Positions 4,807 through 13,584 of a stretch of 13,584 nt of DNA are shown one piece after another. The notes under the pieces were generated by a model, which was given only the letters and a program-made list of their open reading frames with translations, ran no database searches and was not told where the DNA came from. Position 1 is the first letter of the stretch. Each line of letters begins with the position of its first letter. The DNA lies in assembly GCA_021836225.1 (NCBI GenBank), contig JAKBJA010000183.1, forward strand, positions 1 to 13,584, given 5' to 3'. This DNA comes from Pseudomonadota bacterium (GTDB lineage Bacteria > Pseudomonadota > Gammaproteobacteria > Burkholderiales > Thiobacillaceae). The position numbers and the translations under genes are program-made.

Positions 4807-5418
4807 TTACGCCGCAGGCGCTGCCGGGGCTTCTTCGGCAGCAGGACCACCCTTGGGCGCGTTGATCGACGCGACAGCGGGGTTTTCCTGCTTGACGTGG
4901 GCCACCAGCTCAACCCCTGCGGGCAGCGTGAGATCGTTCGCATGGATGGAGTGACCGATTTCCAGCGCGCCCATGTCAACCTCGATGAACTCGGGCAGGC
5001 TGCCAGGCAGGCACTGCACGTCGAGTTCGTTGACGATGTGGTGCGGCTTGCCGCCGCCGGTCTTGACGCCCGGCGCCACGTCGGCATTGAGGAAGTGCAG
5101 CGGCACCTTGACGTGGATCTTGTGGTCCTTGTCGACGCGCTGGAAGTCGACGTGCAGCACCTGCTGCCTGTAAGGGTGCCACTGGGTGTCGCGCAGCAGC
5201 ACCGATTCCTTGGCGCCGCCGACGTTCAGCGTCAGCACGGAAGCGTGGAAGGCCTCCTTGCGCAGCGCGTGGTAAAGCGCGTTGTGATCCAGTTCGATTT
5301 GCATCGGGGCAGCGGTGCCACCGTAGACGATGCCGGGGACCTTGCCTGCGTGACGCAGACGGCGGCTCGCACCCGTACCTTGCAATTCACGCTTGTATGC
5401 GATGACTTCGATTTCCAT
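4807..5418 (-). CDS. rplY: 50S ribosomal protein L25/general stress protein Ctc (long form)
   Basis: This 203-aa protein binds 5S rRNA in the large subunit. The N-terminal L25 domain spans residues 1-90 ([24 protein letters not shown], then [21 protein letters not shown]). A C-terminal beta domain typical of Ctc/TL5 follows to about residue 185, then an Ala/Pro-rich tail. E. coli L25 has only the first domain, so this is the two-domain version common in betaproteobacteria. The ribosome site GGAG lies 8 nt before ATG 5418. It ends in TAA, and the frame beyond stays open into pth, which matters if the transposon tRNA is active. Confidence 0.96.
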   Translation of the reverse strand: MEIEVIAYKRELQGTGASRRLRHAGKVPGIVYGGTAAPMQIELDHNALYHALRKEAFHASVLTLNVGGAKESVLLRDTQWHPYRQQVLHVDFQRVDKDHKIHVKVPLHFLNADVAPGVKTGGGKPHHIVNELDVQCLPGSLPEFIEVDMGALEIGHSIHANDLTLPAGVELVAHVKQENPAVASINAPKGGPAAEEAPAAPAA

Positions 5419-5440
5419 AGTGTTTCTCCAGTTTTGACAT

Positions 5441-5462
5441 AAAAGCCCCCGCGACCAGGGGC
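5441..5462 (-). terminator. Weak terminator/attenuator between prs and rplY
   Basis: The minus-strand RNA has GCCCC, an 8-nt loop and GGGGC followed by TTTTAT, in a 56-bp spacer. Five GC pairs and four U residues suggest partial termination, so rplY probably still receives prs transcripts. Confidence 0.5.
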
Positions 5463-5474
5463 ATTCCCAGCCCG

Positions 5475-6425
5475 CTATTCGATGAACAGCGAGCTGACGG
5501 AATCTTCGTTGCTGATGCGGCGGATGGTCTCCGCCAGCAGTTCAGCCACCGACAATTGCCGGATTTTCGTGCAGCCGCGCGCGTCGTCGCGCAGCGGGAT
5601 GGTATCGGTCACCACCAGTTCGTCGAGCGCGGAATTCGTCACGCGTTCGACCGCGCTGCCGGACAGCACCGCATGCGTACAGTAGGCCATGACCTGTTTC
5701 GCACCATGCTCCTTCAGCGCATTGGCCGCCTCGCACAGCGTGTTGGCCGTATCGACCATGTCATCCATGATGATGCAGGTGCGATCCTTGACGTCGCCGA
5801 TGATGTGCATCACCTTCGCCACGTTCGGCTTGGGACGGCGCTTGTCGATGATCGCCAGGTCGCATTCGAGGCGCTTGGCAATCGCCCGCGCCCGCACCAC
5901 CCCGCCCACATCGGGCGACACCACCACCAGATTCGGGTGGTTGCGCTTCCAGATGTCGCCCAGCAGGATCGGGCTGGAATAGATGTTGTCGACCGGAATG
6001 TCGAAAAAGCCCTGAATCTGGTCGGAGTGCAGGTCCATCGTCAGCACCCGGTCCACGCCCGCACCCTGCAGCATGTTGGCCACCACCTTGGCGGTGATCG
6101 CCACCCGTGCCGAGCGGGTGCGCCGGTCCTGGCGCGCGTAGCCGTAGTACGGGATCGCCGCGGTGATACGCCCGGCCGACGCGCGCTTCAGCGCATCGAC
6201 CATCACCATCACTTCCATCAGGGTGTCGTTGGTCGGCTGGCAGGTCGACTGCAGCACGAACACGTCCTTGCCGCGCACGTTCTCAAGGATCTCGACCATC
6301 ACCTCGCCGTCGGAAAAGCGCGACACGGTGGCGCGGCCAAGATGGATGTTCAAATGGCGCACCACATCGCTGGCAAGACGCGGGTTGGCATTTCCGCTGA
6401 ACACCATCAAGTTGTCTATGGACAC
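5475..6425 (-). CDS. prs: Ribose-phosphate pyrophosphokinase (PRPP synthetase)
   Basis: This 316-aa enzyme makes PRPP from ribose 5-phosphate and ATP for nucleotide, histidine and tryptophan synthesis. Conserved blocks include [20 protein letters not shown], the catalytic flexible region [46 protein letters not shown], and the PRPP loop [13 protein letters not shown]. The loop has Asn where many homologues have Gly. I place the start at GTG 6425, which has GGAG 6 nt upstream and gives the standard length. The in-frame ATG six codons later lacks a ribosome site. A strong terminator behind tRNA-Gln lies only about 38 bp upstream and no clear promoter fits between, so expression may rely on readthrough. 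Confidence 0.96.
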   Translation of the reverse strand: MSIDNLMVFSGNANPRLASDVVRHLNIHLGRATVSRFSDGEVMVEILENVRGKDVFVLQSTCQPTNDTLMEVMVMVDALKRASAGRITAAIPYYGYARQDRRTRSARVAITAKVVANMLQGAGVDRVLTMDLHSDQIQGFFDIPVDNIYSSPILLGDIWKRNHPNLVVVSPDVGGVVRARAIAKRLECDLAIIDKRRPKPNVAKVMHIIGDVKDRTCIIMDDMVDTANTLCEAANALKEHGAKQVMAYCTHAVLSGSAVERVTNSALDELVVTDTIPLRDDARGCTKIRQLSVAELLAETIRRISNEDSVSSLFIE

Positions 6426-6462
6426 ACGAGTCTCCGGCGATTGGCTGGACCGACACCACAAC

Positions 6463-6487
6463 AAAAACAGCCGCCACCGGCGGCTGT
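6463..6487 (-). terminator. Rho-independent terminator after tRNA-Gln
   Basis: The minus strand reads ACAGCCGCC, loop GGT, GGCGGCTGT, then a run of T residues and TTGTTG. The nine-pair GC-rich stem is strong. It begins 10 nt after the tRNA-Gln CCA and probably ends the lolB-ispE-tRNA-Gln transcript. Confidence 0.88.
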
Positions 6488-6496
6488 TCGCTTAAC

Positions 6497-6571
6497 TGGC
6501 TGGGGAGGTAGGGATCGAACCTACGAATGTCGGAATCAAAATCCGATGCCTTACCACTTGGCGACTCCCCA
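6497..6571 (-). tRNA. tRNA-Gln (anticodon UUG), CCA encoded
   Basis: The minus strand starts TGGGGAGTCGCCAAGTGG, has loop TTTTGAT with anticodon TTG, T arm GTAGG/TTCGATC/CCTAC, and ends in encoded CCA. At 75 nt it matches bacterial tRNA-Gln. It sits 10 nt after the ispE stop with no room for a promoter, so it must be processed from the upstream mRNA. Its encoded CCA contrasts with the CCG end of the transposon tRNA. Confidence 0.98.
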
Positions 6572-6581
6572 ATAATGGGCA

Positions 6582-7418
6582 CTACCCGGCGCAAAAGTCG
6601 TACAGCGGATGCCTGTCGAGACCCTGCGCCACAAACCCCTGCATCGCTTCGGGCAGCTGGCGCAGCACGTTGCGCGCCGCGTCTTCCGTTCCGAAGGATG
6701 CAAACACGCAGGCACCCGAACCGGTCATACGCGCCTCGCCGAATTGCGCCAGCCATTCGAGATGGCGAGCGACTTCGGGGTAGCGGCTGATGACCACGGG
6801 CTGCAGATCGTTACGACCCATGCCTGCGGAAAAGGGCGCTATTTTGAGGGCTGGCGTGTTGCGTGTCAATTCCGGCGCGGCAAAAATTGCAGCGGTCGGT
6901 ACTTGCACCGGCGGCATCAGCACCACATACCACGCCGGCGGCGCGCTCACCGGGTGCAGGATTTCGCCCACCCCTTCGGCAAACGCGGTCTGGCCAAACA
7001 CAAAGACGGGGACGTCGGCGCCCAGTTGCAGGGCCAGTTGTTGCAGGGCTTCGCGCGGCAGATCGACCTGCCACAGGCGGTTCAAGGCCAGCAGCACGGT
7101 GGCGGCGTCGGAACTGCCGCCGCCAAGGCCGCCACCCATCGGCAATATCTTGTCGAGCCGTATGCTTACGCCGGCGCCGGCAGGCGCGTGTGCCTGCAGC
7201 AGACGCGCCGCACGAACGGTCAGGTCGTGATCTTCCGGCACGCCCGGCAGATCGCCTTCGCGCACCACCCGGCCGTCGGCGCGCAGATCGAGATGCACGG
7301 TGTCGGCGCGGTCGATCAGCCGGAACACGCTTTGCAGCAGGTGATAGCCGTCGGCGCGCCGGCCGACGACGTGCAGGAACAGGTTGAGCTTGGCGGGGGC
7401 GGGGTAGGCGTGGCTCAT
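6582..7418 (-). CDS. ispE: 4-diphosphocytidyl-2-C-methyl-D-erythritol kinase
   Basis: This 278-aa GHMP kinase phosphorylates CDP-methylerythritol in the non-mevalonate isoprenoid pathway. The N-terminal PAPAKLNLFLHV carries catalytic Lys10, followed by GRRADGYHLLQSVF. The glycine-rich ATP loop LPMGGGLGGGSSDAA is at about residues 92-106, the catalytic Asp is D135 in LGADVPVFV, and the third GHMP motif is MTGSGACVF near the C-terminus. ATG 7418 overlaps the lolB stop as ATGA. The stop TAG is followed after 10 nt by tRNA-Gln. Confidence 0.97.
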   Translation of the reverse strand: MSHAYPAPAKLNLFLHVVGRRADGYHLLQSVFRLIDRADTVHLDLRADGRVVREGDLPGVPEDHDLTVRAARLLQAHAPAGAGVSIRLDKILPMGGGLGGGSSDAATVLLALNRLWQVDLPREALQQLALQLGADVPVFVFGQTAFAEGVGEILHPVSAPPAWYVVLMPPVQVPTAAIFAAPELTRNTPALKIAPFSAGMGRNDLQPVVISRYPEVARHLEWLAQFGEARMTGSGACVFASFGTEDAARNVLRQLPEAMQGFVAQGLDRHPLYDFCAG

Positions 7419-7978
7419 TCGACTTGCCAGCTGTCCGCCACCAGGCGGATTTCCAGCCCCTCGCGGGTGACCACCAGCTTGCGCGGACGCGCAGAACTGT
7501 CGTCAGCGTATTGCAGGTAGTCGATCACCCAGCCATCCTGCCTCAACTGGACAAGGCGCCCGGCAGCGTCGCGCGTGGCGTTGAAGGCTTGGCCCGGATC
7601 GGGACGTGCCTGCACCCACCACGTCAGCCCCGCCACCGGCAGCGCGTAGCCGAGCGCTTCGCGCGTCAGGGTATCGGCATCGGGGGCGCGGCGCACGGGC
7701 TGGTTGGGCACTTCGAGCGCAACGCCTGCGGCATCGCGCACGATGCGTGCCACCCCCTGCCCCAGCGGCGAGGTCATCAACACCTCGTCCGTTTCCGCAC
7801 GATGCCGCCAGTGAATCTGGCCCGACACGCTCTGCTCGCCACTCTGGACGCCGATGCGCCCCTGCATGACCCAGGCGGCCGGGAACTGCGGTTCAATTGC
7901 GGTGCGCGGGGCAGGCGGCACGGAGGCGCAGCCCCCCAGCGCCAGCGCCAGTAGCGCTGTCACGGTGAAGACACGCAT
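7415..7978 (-). CDS. lolB: Outer-membrane lipoprotein LolB
   Basis: This 187-aa lipoprotein receives lipoproteins from the periplasmic carrier LolA and inserts them into the outer membrane. The signal peptide MRVFTVTALLALALGG ends at lipobox LGGC with acylated Cys17. The mature part has the LolB pattern WVMQGRIGVQSGEQSVSGQIHWRH, then DEVLMTSPLGQGVARI and a C-terminal YxxYADDSSARPRKLVV block. ATG 7978 shares one base with the stop of the TPR gene (TGATG), and its own stop overlaps ispE, so the three are coupled. A longer frame open upstream lies inside the TPR gene and is not used. Confidence 0.95.
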   Translation of the reverse strand: MRVFTVTALLALALGGCASVPPAPRTAIEPQFPAAWVMQGRIGVQSGEQSVSGQIHWRHRAETDEVLMTSPLGQGVARIVRDAAGVALEVPNQPVRRAPDADTLTREALGYALPVAGLTWWVQARPDPGQAFNATRDAAGRLVQLRQDGWVIDYLQYADDSSARPRKLVVTREGLEIRLVADSWQVE

Positions 7979-9753
7979 CAGGGTTTGAGACGGTGCAGGG
8001 TTTCCAGCAGCACTTCGTTCTGGGGGTGGGTTTGCAGACTGGTCTGCCACAATTTTCCGGCTTCTTCGCGCTGGCCGCGCGCCCACAGCACCTCGCCCAG
8101 ATGCGCAGCGATTTCGGGATCGGGGCGGATCGCGTAGGCCCGTTCGAGATACTCCTGCGCGCGCGTCAGGTTGCCTGACCGGAACTGCGCCCAGCCCACG
8201 CTGTCGAGAATGAAAGGATCTTCCGGCGCCAGCGTCAGCGCCTTGTCGAGCAGAGTGATCGCCTCGACGAGCCGGTCGGTGCGGTCTGCCAGCGTGTAAC
8301 CGAGTGCGTTGTAGGCCTGCGCATCCTCGGGACGCAGCACGATCACCCGGCGCAGGTCGCCTTCCAGCACATCCAGTTTGTTCAACTTCTCGGCGACCAT
8401 GGCGCGGTCGTAGAGCAGATCGGCCGAGTCGGGAAAACGCTTCAGTCCCTCCGACAGCACCTCGAACGCCGTTCCATGTTCCCGACTCTCGCGCAGCAGT
8501 TCGGCCTGCGCCTGAACCAGCCGCACGTTCTGCGTGTCGTTTTCACCTCGTGTGGCTGTCAAGAGCGCGCGTGCCTCATCCAGCTTGCCGGCGCGAGCCA
8601 GCAACGCGGCCTGGCGGGCACGCGCCGGCACCAGGTAATTGCCGGTCTTCACCTCGGCATAGTGCGCCGCCGCCACGTCGGGCTGTTTCATCTGCTCGGC
8701 CACCTGCCCCAGGTAATACCGCACGGTGTCCGGGTCACGGGGGCCGTATTCCAGGGTCTGGGTCAGCAGGTCGCGCGCCACCACGGCATCCCCCATCTGC
8801 AGCGACAGCAGCCCTGCAGCAAAGCTGACTTCGGCATTGCGCGGGAAATCGCTGGTCAGGCGGGTGAACTCCGCGCGCGCCTCGGTAAACTGGTTGGCAT
8901 TGACCAGGGCGCGGGCATAGGCCAGCCGCACTTCACGTGCATGGGGGTAGCGCGCCAGAAAGTCGCGCATGAAGTTCATGGCATCGAGACGCGACGTTTT
9001 CCCCAGTATCTGCACGCGCAGCAACGCGGCAGGTTCCCAGCCGGGGCGCAGATCATCCGCCTTTTGCAGGGCGGCGATGGCAGCGTCGAAGCGCCCGGCG
9101 CCGGCTGAGGCCTGGGCTACGGCGAAACGTGCTTCCGGCAGGGCCGGATAATCGGCAGCCAGGCGCTCGACCAGTGCCAGCGCGGCCTGGGTGTCGCGCA
9201 GCTTGCCCATCAGTGCCGACAGGTGCAGAAAACCGTTTGCCGTGTTTTCCTTCAACAGAATGCGCAAAATGGGCTCAGCCTCGTCGAGCTGGTCCTCGCT
9301 CAGCAGGAGCGCGGCCAGGGTCTGCTGTGCGCGTTCCGAATCCTGCTCGGTCGCCGCCCACAGACGGGCGGCTTCCAGTGCACCCGGCTGGTTGCGCGCG
9401 AACATCGACACCTCGACGGCACGACGGGCAACCCGCGGATCCTGCGTCTGCCGGGCCAGATCGAGATAGGTCGACTGGGCGATACCGATCGCACCGCGCT
9501 GGCCAGCCACCTCGGCCACCAGAAACTTGAACAACATGTCGGGGGTGAGTGGCTGCCTGGGCAGCGCGGCCTCGGCCTTGGCCGCCGCCACCGCCTCCGC
9601 ATCGGCGGCCGCGTCGACCACCGCCTCGGCTGGTGGCTGGGCCTGCGTCTGCGATTCCGACACCACTGGCTGCGACGCCTTGACGCCAGGCTGGCTGCAC
9701 GCTGTTGCGAGCAGCAGCACTGCGTATAGAGGAAGGATTTTCAGGTGCGCCAT
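7978..9753 (-). CDS. TPR-repeat lipoprotein
   Basis: This 591-aa protein starts MAHLKILPLYAVLLLATAC, a signal peptide with a weak lipobox (Ala at -3), so lipidation at Cys19 is likely but not certain. An Ala/Gln/Pro-rich linker covers residues 20-65. The rest is a chain of tetratricopeptide-like helix pairs, with the clearest units in the C-terminal third (AYNALGYTLADRTDRLVEAI, then LDSVGWAQFRSGNLTRAQEY). TPR arrays mediate protein contacts, and such genes sit next to lolB in many betaproteobacteria. A periplasmic or outer-membrane scaffold role is inference from that context. The start ATG 9753 has an AAGG site 6 nt upstream. Upstream in-frame codons lack a signal-peptide pattern. Confidence 0.88.
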   Translation of the reverse strand: MAHLKILPLYAVLLLATACSQPGVKASQPVVSESQTQAQPPAEAVVDAAADAEAVAAAKAEAALPRQPLTPDMLFKFLVAEVAGQRGAIGIAQSTYLDLARQTQDPRVARRAVEVSMFARNQPGALEAARLWAATEQDSERAQQTLAALLLSEDQLDEAEPILRILLKENTANGFLHLSALMGKLRDTQAALALVERLAADYPALPEARFAVAQASAGAGRFDAAIAALQKADDLRPGWEPAALLRVQILGKTSRLDAMNFMRDFLARYPHAREVRLAYARALVNANQFTEARAEFTRLTSDFPRNAEVSFAAGLLSLQMGDAVVARDLLTQTLEYGPRDPDTVRYYLGQVAEQMKQPDVAAAHYAEVKTGNYLVPARARQAALLARAGKLDEARALLTATRGENDTQNVRLVQAQAELLRESREHGTAFEVLSEGLKRFPDSADLLYDRAMVAEKLNKLDVLEGDLRRVIVLRPEDAQAYNALGYTLADRTDRLVEAITLLDKALTLAPEDPFILDSVGWAQFRSGNLTRAQEYLERAYAIRPDPEIAAHLGEVLWARGQREEAGKLWQTSLQTHPQNEVLLETLHRLKP

Positions 9754-9785
9754 GTTGTGCCTTATGGATGGGGTTGCTTGCCACG

Positions 9786-9813
9786 ATTCTAAGCGTTCGA
9801 TGCGCGCCTGCAA
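9786..9813 (-). promoter_or_regulatory. Candidate promoter of the TPR-lolB-ispE operon
   Basis: On the minus strand TTGCAG (9813-9808) is followed after 16 nt by TAGAAT (9791-9786), giving initiation about 25 nt before the start codon. It lies in the 279-bp divergent spacer shared with mutM. In the mutM direction only a TATAGA at about 9928-9933 is suggestive, without a good -35. Confidence 0.45.
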
Positions 9814-10032
9814 GCAAGGTTCATTTCGACCATATTTCGAACGCAGCGCCGCGTTGACCTGCACCCCTGCAGCAAGGAAAGCCTCTTGTTCAAATCGGGG
9901 GAGTCTTTAGGGTGTGAAGTGCGTTGTATAGAATTGCAGTGTATCGGTTCGATCCCGCTTGCGGGGACAAACCCACTCTGGCGTCGGACGACACGACGCC
10001 CCATCTATCGCAACCCAACCTACCCCCACGCC

Positions 10033-10845
10033 ATGCCCGAATTGCCCGAAGTCGAAACCACCCGCCTGGGGCTGTTGCCGCGCCTGCAGGGCCGTACGCT
10101 CGAGCGCATCGTGGTGCGCAACCCACGCCTGCGCTGGCCAGTGCCGGACGATCTGCAGTCGCATCTGGGCGGATTGGTTCTGAATGCGCTCAACCGGCGC
10201 GGCAAATACCTGCTGTTCGACTTTGGTCCCGCCACGCAGATCGTGCACCTCGGCATGTCGGGCAGCCTGCGCTTTGCCGGGCCCGATGAGCCCGCCGCGC
10301 TGCATGACCATGTCGACTGGCTGTTCGACGATGGCACCACGCTGCGGCTGCGCGATCCACGCCGCTTTGGCGCGGTATTGTGGACCGAGAATGTGAAACG
10401 GCATCCGCTGCTGGCGCACCTGGGGCCGGAGCCGCTGACGCCGGAATTCGACGCGGCCTATCTGCACGCGCAATGCCAGCGCCGCAGCGCGTCGATCAAG
10501 CAGGTCATCATGGACGCGCAGGTGGTGGTCGGGGTAGGCAATATCTACGCCTCCGAATCGCTGTTCCACGCCGGCATCTGCCCCACCACCGCCGGGCGCC
10601 GCCTCAGCCGTCCGGCCTGTGCGCGGCTGGTTGCCGCGATCAAGCAGGTACTGGCGGCAGCCATCGCCGCTGGCGGCAGTTCGCTGCGCGACTACGTTGC
10701 GAGCGATGGCGAACTGGGCTATTTCCAGCTGCAAACGCGGGTATACGACCGCGAGGGCCGGCCATGCAAGGTCTGCGCCACCCCGATCCGCCGCATCGTG
10801 CAGGGACAGCGCGCCAGCTTCTACTGCCCGCGCTGCCAGCGCTGA
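10033..10845 (+). CDS. mutM: Formamidopyrimidine-DNA glycosylase (Fpg)
   Basis: This 270-aa base-excision enzyme removes 8-oxoguanine and formamidopyrimidines and nicks the strand. After Met removal the N-terminal Pro is the catalytic nucleophile in PELPEVETT, with the adjacent Glu. The beta-loop Lys is in NRRGKYLLFDFG. The helix-two-turn-helix block is IKQVIMDAQVVVGVGNIYASE, and the C-terminal zinc finger shows CKVCATPIRR...FYCPRCQR with four Cys. Length is standard and all residues are present. The gene is divergent from the TPR-lolB operon. A GC hairpin without U tract overlaps its stop codon. Confidence 0.97.
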   Translation: MPELPEVETTRLGLLPRLQGRTLERIVVRNPRLRWPVPDDLQSHLGGLVLNALNRRGKYLLFDFGPATQIVHLGMSGSLRFAGPDEPAALHDHVDWLFDDGTTLRLRDPRRFGAVLWTENVKRHPLLAHLGPEPLTPEFDAAYLHAQCQRRSASIKQVIMDAQVVVGVGNIYASESLFHAGICPTTAGRRLSRPACARLVAAIKQVLAAAIAAGGSSLRDYVASDGELGYFQLQTRVYDREGRPCKVCATPIRRIVQGQRASFYCPRCQR

Positions 10846-10869
10846 CGCTGGCTGCGCCGAATCAAGTTT

Positions 10870-10893
10870 GTCATTAACATGTCGTTAAATGAC
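10870..10893. repeat. Near-palindrome upstream of the dynamin-like gene
   Basis: GTCATTAAC (10870-10878) and GTTAAATGAC (10884-10893) are inverted copies differing by one extra base, 5 bp apart, in an AT-rich patch of the 71-bp spacer after mutM. It may be an operator, but no convincing promoter boxes accompany it. Confidence 0.3.
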
Positions 10894-10916
10894 TGTGCCT
10901 TATTGGTGGCCCCCGC

Positions 10917-12881
10917 ATGAAACCCACGACCCTGGTTGACGAATTCGAGCATTACAGCAGCTGGCGCGACGCGGTGTACGTGCGCGTCGAAGCCCTGCGC
11001 GACTGGCTCAACGCGCAGGAACTGGGCGATGCCGAATCCGAAATGCGGCTGAACCAGTTGCTGGGACGGCTGCAGGAGGACACGCTGAACGTGGCCTTCG
11101 TCGCCGAGTTCTCGCGCGGCAAGTCCGAACTGATCAATGCGATTTTCTTTTCGGACTACCGCCAGCGCGTGCTGCCGTCGTCCGCCGGGCGCACCACCAT
11201 GTGTCCCACCGAGCTGTATTACACCCCGACACGCCGCCCTTCGCTGCGGCTGCTGCCGATCGACACCAAGACCCGCGAGGGCAGCATTGCCGACTTCAAG
11301 CGCGATCCCGGCGCCTGGACCGAATTCCCGCTCAATCTCGATTCTGCCGATGAGATGAGCGCCACCCTGATGCGACTGGCCGACACCATGCCGGTCGACG
11401 CGGCCACGGCCGAAGCCTACGGACTGATCAATCCCAACGATGAGGAAACCGCGCGCAGCCTGGCGCGCGACGGCAGCATCGAGATCCCGCGCTGGCGCCA
11501 CGCGCTGATCAATTTTCCACATCCGCTGCTGAAACAGGGCCTGGTGATTCTCGATACCCCGGGCCTGAACGCCATCGGCACCGAGCCCGAGTTGACGCTC
11601 AACATGCTGCCGAGCGCCCATGCGGTGCTGTTCCTGCTGGCTGCCGACACCGGCGTCACCAAGTCCGACATCGAAATCTGGCGTCAGTACATCGCACCGG
11701 TGCAGGGCGCCAGTCGGGCGCGGCTGGTGGTGCTGAACAAGATCGACGGCCTATGGGACGAGCTCAAGACGCAGGCCGAAGTCGATGCCGAAATCGCCAA
11801 GCAGGCCGCCAGCAGCGCCGCCTTGCTCGATCTGCCCGCCAGCCAGGTCTACCCGGTGTCGGCGCAGAAGGCGCTGGTCGCCAAGGTCAAGAACGATCCC
11901 GCCCTGCTGGCGAAGAGCCGCCTGCCCGACCTGGAAGCGGCGCTGACGCAGGAACTGATTCCCCACAAGCTGGCGCTGGTCAGCGAGTCGGCCCAGGCCA
12001 GCGTTGAGGACGTGGTGGTCAAAACCACCGAACTGCTGGAAACCCGGCTCGCCACCATCCAGGATCAGGTCGACGAACTGCAGGGGCTGCGCGGCAAGAA
12101 CCGCGACGTCATCCAGCACATGATGGTCAAGGCCAACGAGGACAAGCAGCAGTTCGAGCGCGGCCTGCAGCAATTCAATGCGCTGCGCAACGTGTTCGCC
12201 TCACAGGTCGAGACGCTGCGCCGTCATCTGGGCATGCAGGCGCTGCGCGACGAAGTTCGCCATACGCGGCAGACGATGGAAAAAAGCCATTTCAGCGCAG
12301 GCCTGCGTGAGGCGATGGGGCGGTTCTTCCGCCATGTGGACGGCAACCTCAAGGCCTCGTCGGAATCGATCCAGGAAATCCGCACCATGATGACGGCGAT
12401 GTACCAGAAATTCAGCGACGAGCATGGGCTGGCGGCGGTCAACCCGCCGGATCACAGCCTGCGCAAATACCGCAAGGAAATGGCGCGGCTGGAACGCATT
12501 TTCGACGAGCGCTTCAATACGGTGTTCAAGATGCTGACCCTGGGCCAGCACCAGCTGACCGCGCGCTTTTTCGAGACGCTGGCGAGCAAGGTGGTGCAGG
12601 TGTTCGAACTCGCCAACAGCGAAACCGAAGCCTGGCTGAAGGCGCTGATCGCGCCGATGGAAACCCAGGTGCGCGAGCACAAGACCCAGCTCAAGCGCCG
12701 GCTGGAAAGCGTCAGCCGCATTCACGCCGCCACCGAAACGCTGGACGAACGGATTTCCGAACTGGAAACCGCGATGGGAACAGTGAGCGATCAGCTGGAT
12801 CAGCTCGCGCGCATCAATACGCGCATCGCCGATGCCCTGTCCGACAATCTGGACGGGGCGCGACTGGCCAAAACCGCCTGA
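10917..12881 (+). CDS. Dynamin-like GTPase
   Basis: This 654-aa protein has a dynamin-type GTPase domain in residues 55-350. G1 is AEFSRGKSE (residues 63-71, K69, S70), G2 threonines lie in GRTTMCPTE (about 91-99), G3 is LDTPGLNA (D213-G216), and G4 is NKID (274-277). The first Gly of the usual P loop is Ala, as in many bacterial dynamins. Residues 350-650 are mainly helical with coiled-coil-like heptads (SVEDVVVKTTELLETRLATI; RISELETAMGTVSDQLDQL), resembling the stalk of dynamin-like proteins. Membrane remodelling or stress repair is the family's usual proposed role, not shown here. No transmembrane segment is apparent. ATG 10917 lacks a strong ribosome site. The stop lies 1 bp from the convergent ferredoxin stop. 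Confidence 0.87.
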   Translation: MKPTTLVDEFEHYSSWRDAVYVRVEALRDWLNAQELGDAESEMRLNQLLGRLQEDTLNVAFVAEFSRGKSELINAIFFSDYRQRVLPSSAGRTTMCPTELYYTPTRRPSLRLLPIDTKTREGSIADFKRDPGAWTEFPLNLDSADEMSATLMRLADTMPVDAATAEAYGLINPNDEETARSLARDGSIEIPRWRHALINFPHPLLKQGLVILDTPGLNAIGTEPELTLNMLPSAHAVLFLLAADTGVTKSDIEIWRQYIAPVQGASRARLVVLNKIDGLWDELKTQAEVDAEIAKQAASSAALLDLPASQVYPVSAQKALVAKVKNDPALLAKSRLPDLEAALTQELIPHKLALVSESAQASVEDVVVKTTELLETRLATIQDQVDELQGLRGKNRDVIQHMMVKANEDKQQFERGLQQFNALRNVFASQVETLRRHLGMQALRDEVRHTRQTMEKSHFSAGLREAMGRFFRHVDGNLKASSESIQEIRTMMTAMYQKFSDEHGLAAVNPPDHSLRKYRKEMARLERIFDERFNTVFKMLTLGQHQLTARFFETLASKVVQVFELANSETEAWLKALIAPMETQVREHKTQLKRRLESVSRIHAATETLDERISELETAMGTVSDQLDQLARINTRIADALSDNLDGARLAKTA

Positions 12882-12882
12882 A

Positions 12883-13584
<702 letters not shown>

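Noticed and set aside
4342..5442. Long plus-strand open frame opposite pth and rplY
   Set aside because: It is an antisense shadow of two well-identified genes in GC-rich DNA; its translation has no family features.
5556..6575. Long plus-strand open frame opposite prs and tRNA-Gln
   Set aside because: It is the complement of prs codons and runs into a tRNA gene; the His/Arg-rich composition is typical of a shadow frame.
9944..9967. T-arm-like GGTTCGATCCC in the TPR-mutM spacer
   Set aside because: No matching acceptor, D or anticodon arms surround it, so it is not a tRNA gene or a clear tRNA remnant.
10835..10852. GCCAGCG/CGCTGGC hairpin as mutM terminator
   Set aside because: The stem overlaps the stop codon and is not followed by a U tract, so intrinsic termination is unsupported.

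Overview
The window looks like chromosome from a GC-rich betaproteobacterium. I infer this from protein style and from the gene order lolB-ispE-tRNA-Gln-prs-rplY-pth-ychF, with a lipoprotein TPR gene, mutM and coaD nearby. A genus in the Nitrosomonadales/Thiobacillus area is plausible but unproven. About 2.9 kb near the left end is a foreign insertion.

Layout. (1) 1-127: the 5' part of a minus-strand tRNA-Tyr with a consensus promoter. (2) 128-3038: a 2,911-bp transposon with perfect 23-bp terminal inverted repeats and an 8-bp target duplication (CGCGAGCA at 120-127 and 3039-3046). Its genes all lie on the minus strand. In transcription order they are an 80-aa basic KGG-motif protein, a strong hairpin, a tRNA, a 186-aa protein with a probable C-terminal winged helix, an intact IS1-like DDE transposase, and a NYN (PIN-like) nuclease-family protein with its own promoter and a two-hairpin leader. 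(3) 3071-9753: minus-strand housekeeping genes ychF, pth, rplY, prs, tRNA-Gln, ispE, lolB and a TPR lipoprotein gene. (4) 10033-12881: plus-strand mutM and a dynamin-like GTPase gene. (5) 12883-13584: minus-strand 2[4Fe-4S] ferredoxin and the 3' part of coaD.

The main discovery candidate is the transposon. Its tRNA is a complete tRNA-Ser body (long variable arm, G73, Ser-type D arm) whose anticodon reads UUA instead of UGA. That is the anticodon of a serine-inserting ochre suppressor. SerRS does not read the anticodon, so charging with serine is expected. Two element genes end in TAA and two in TAG, all readable in principle by such a tRNA. The transposase TAA is followed by an open frame that runs straight into the NYN gene, so readthrough would give a 541-residue transposase-NYN fusion.

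The NYN gene may also be separately controlled. A sigma70-like promoter, a short structured RNA of about 60 nt and a textbook terminator precede it, an arrangement that resembles type III toxin-antitoxin loci.

The flanking chromosome is ordinary. The housekeeping genes form tightly packed transcription units with ATGA/TGATG overlaps. They cover translation quality control (pth, ychF, rplY), PRPP supply (prs), isoprenoid synthesis (ispE), outer-membrane lipoprotein insertion (lolB) and DNA repair (mutM).
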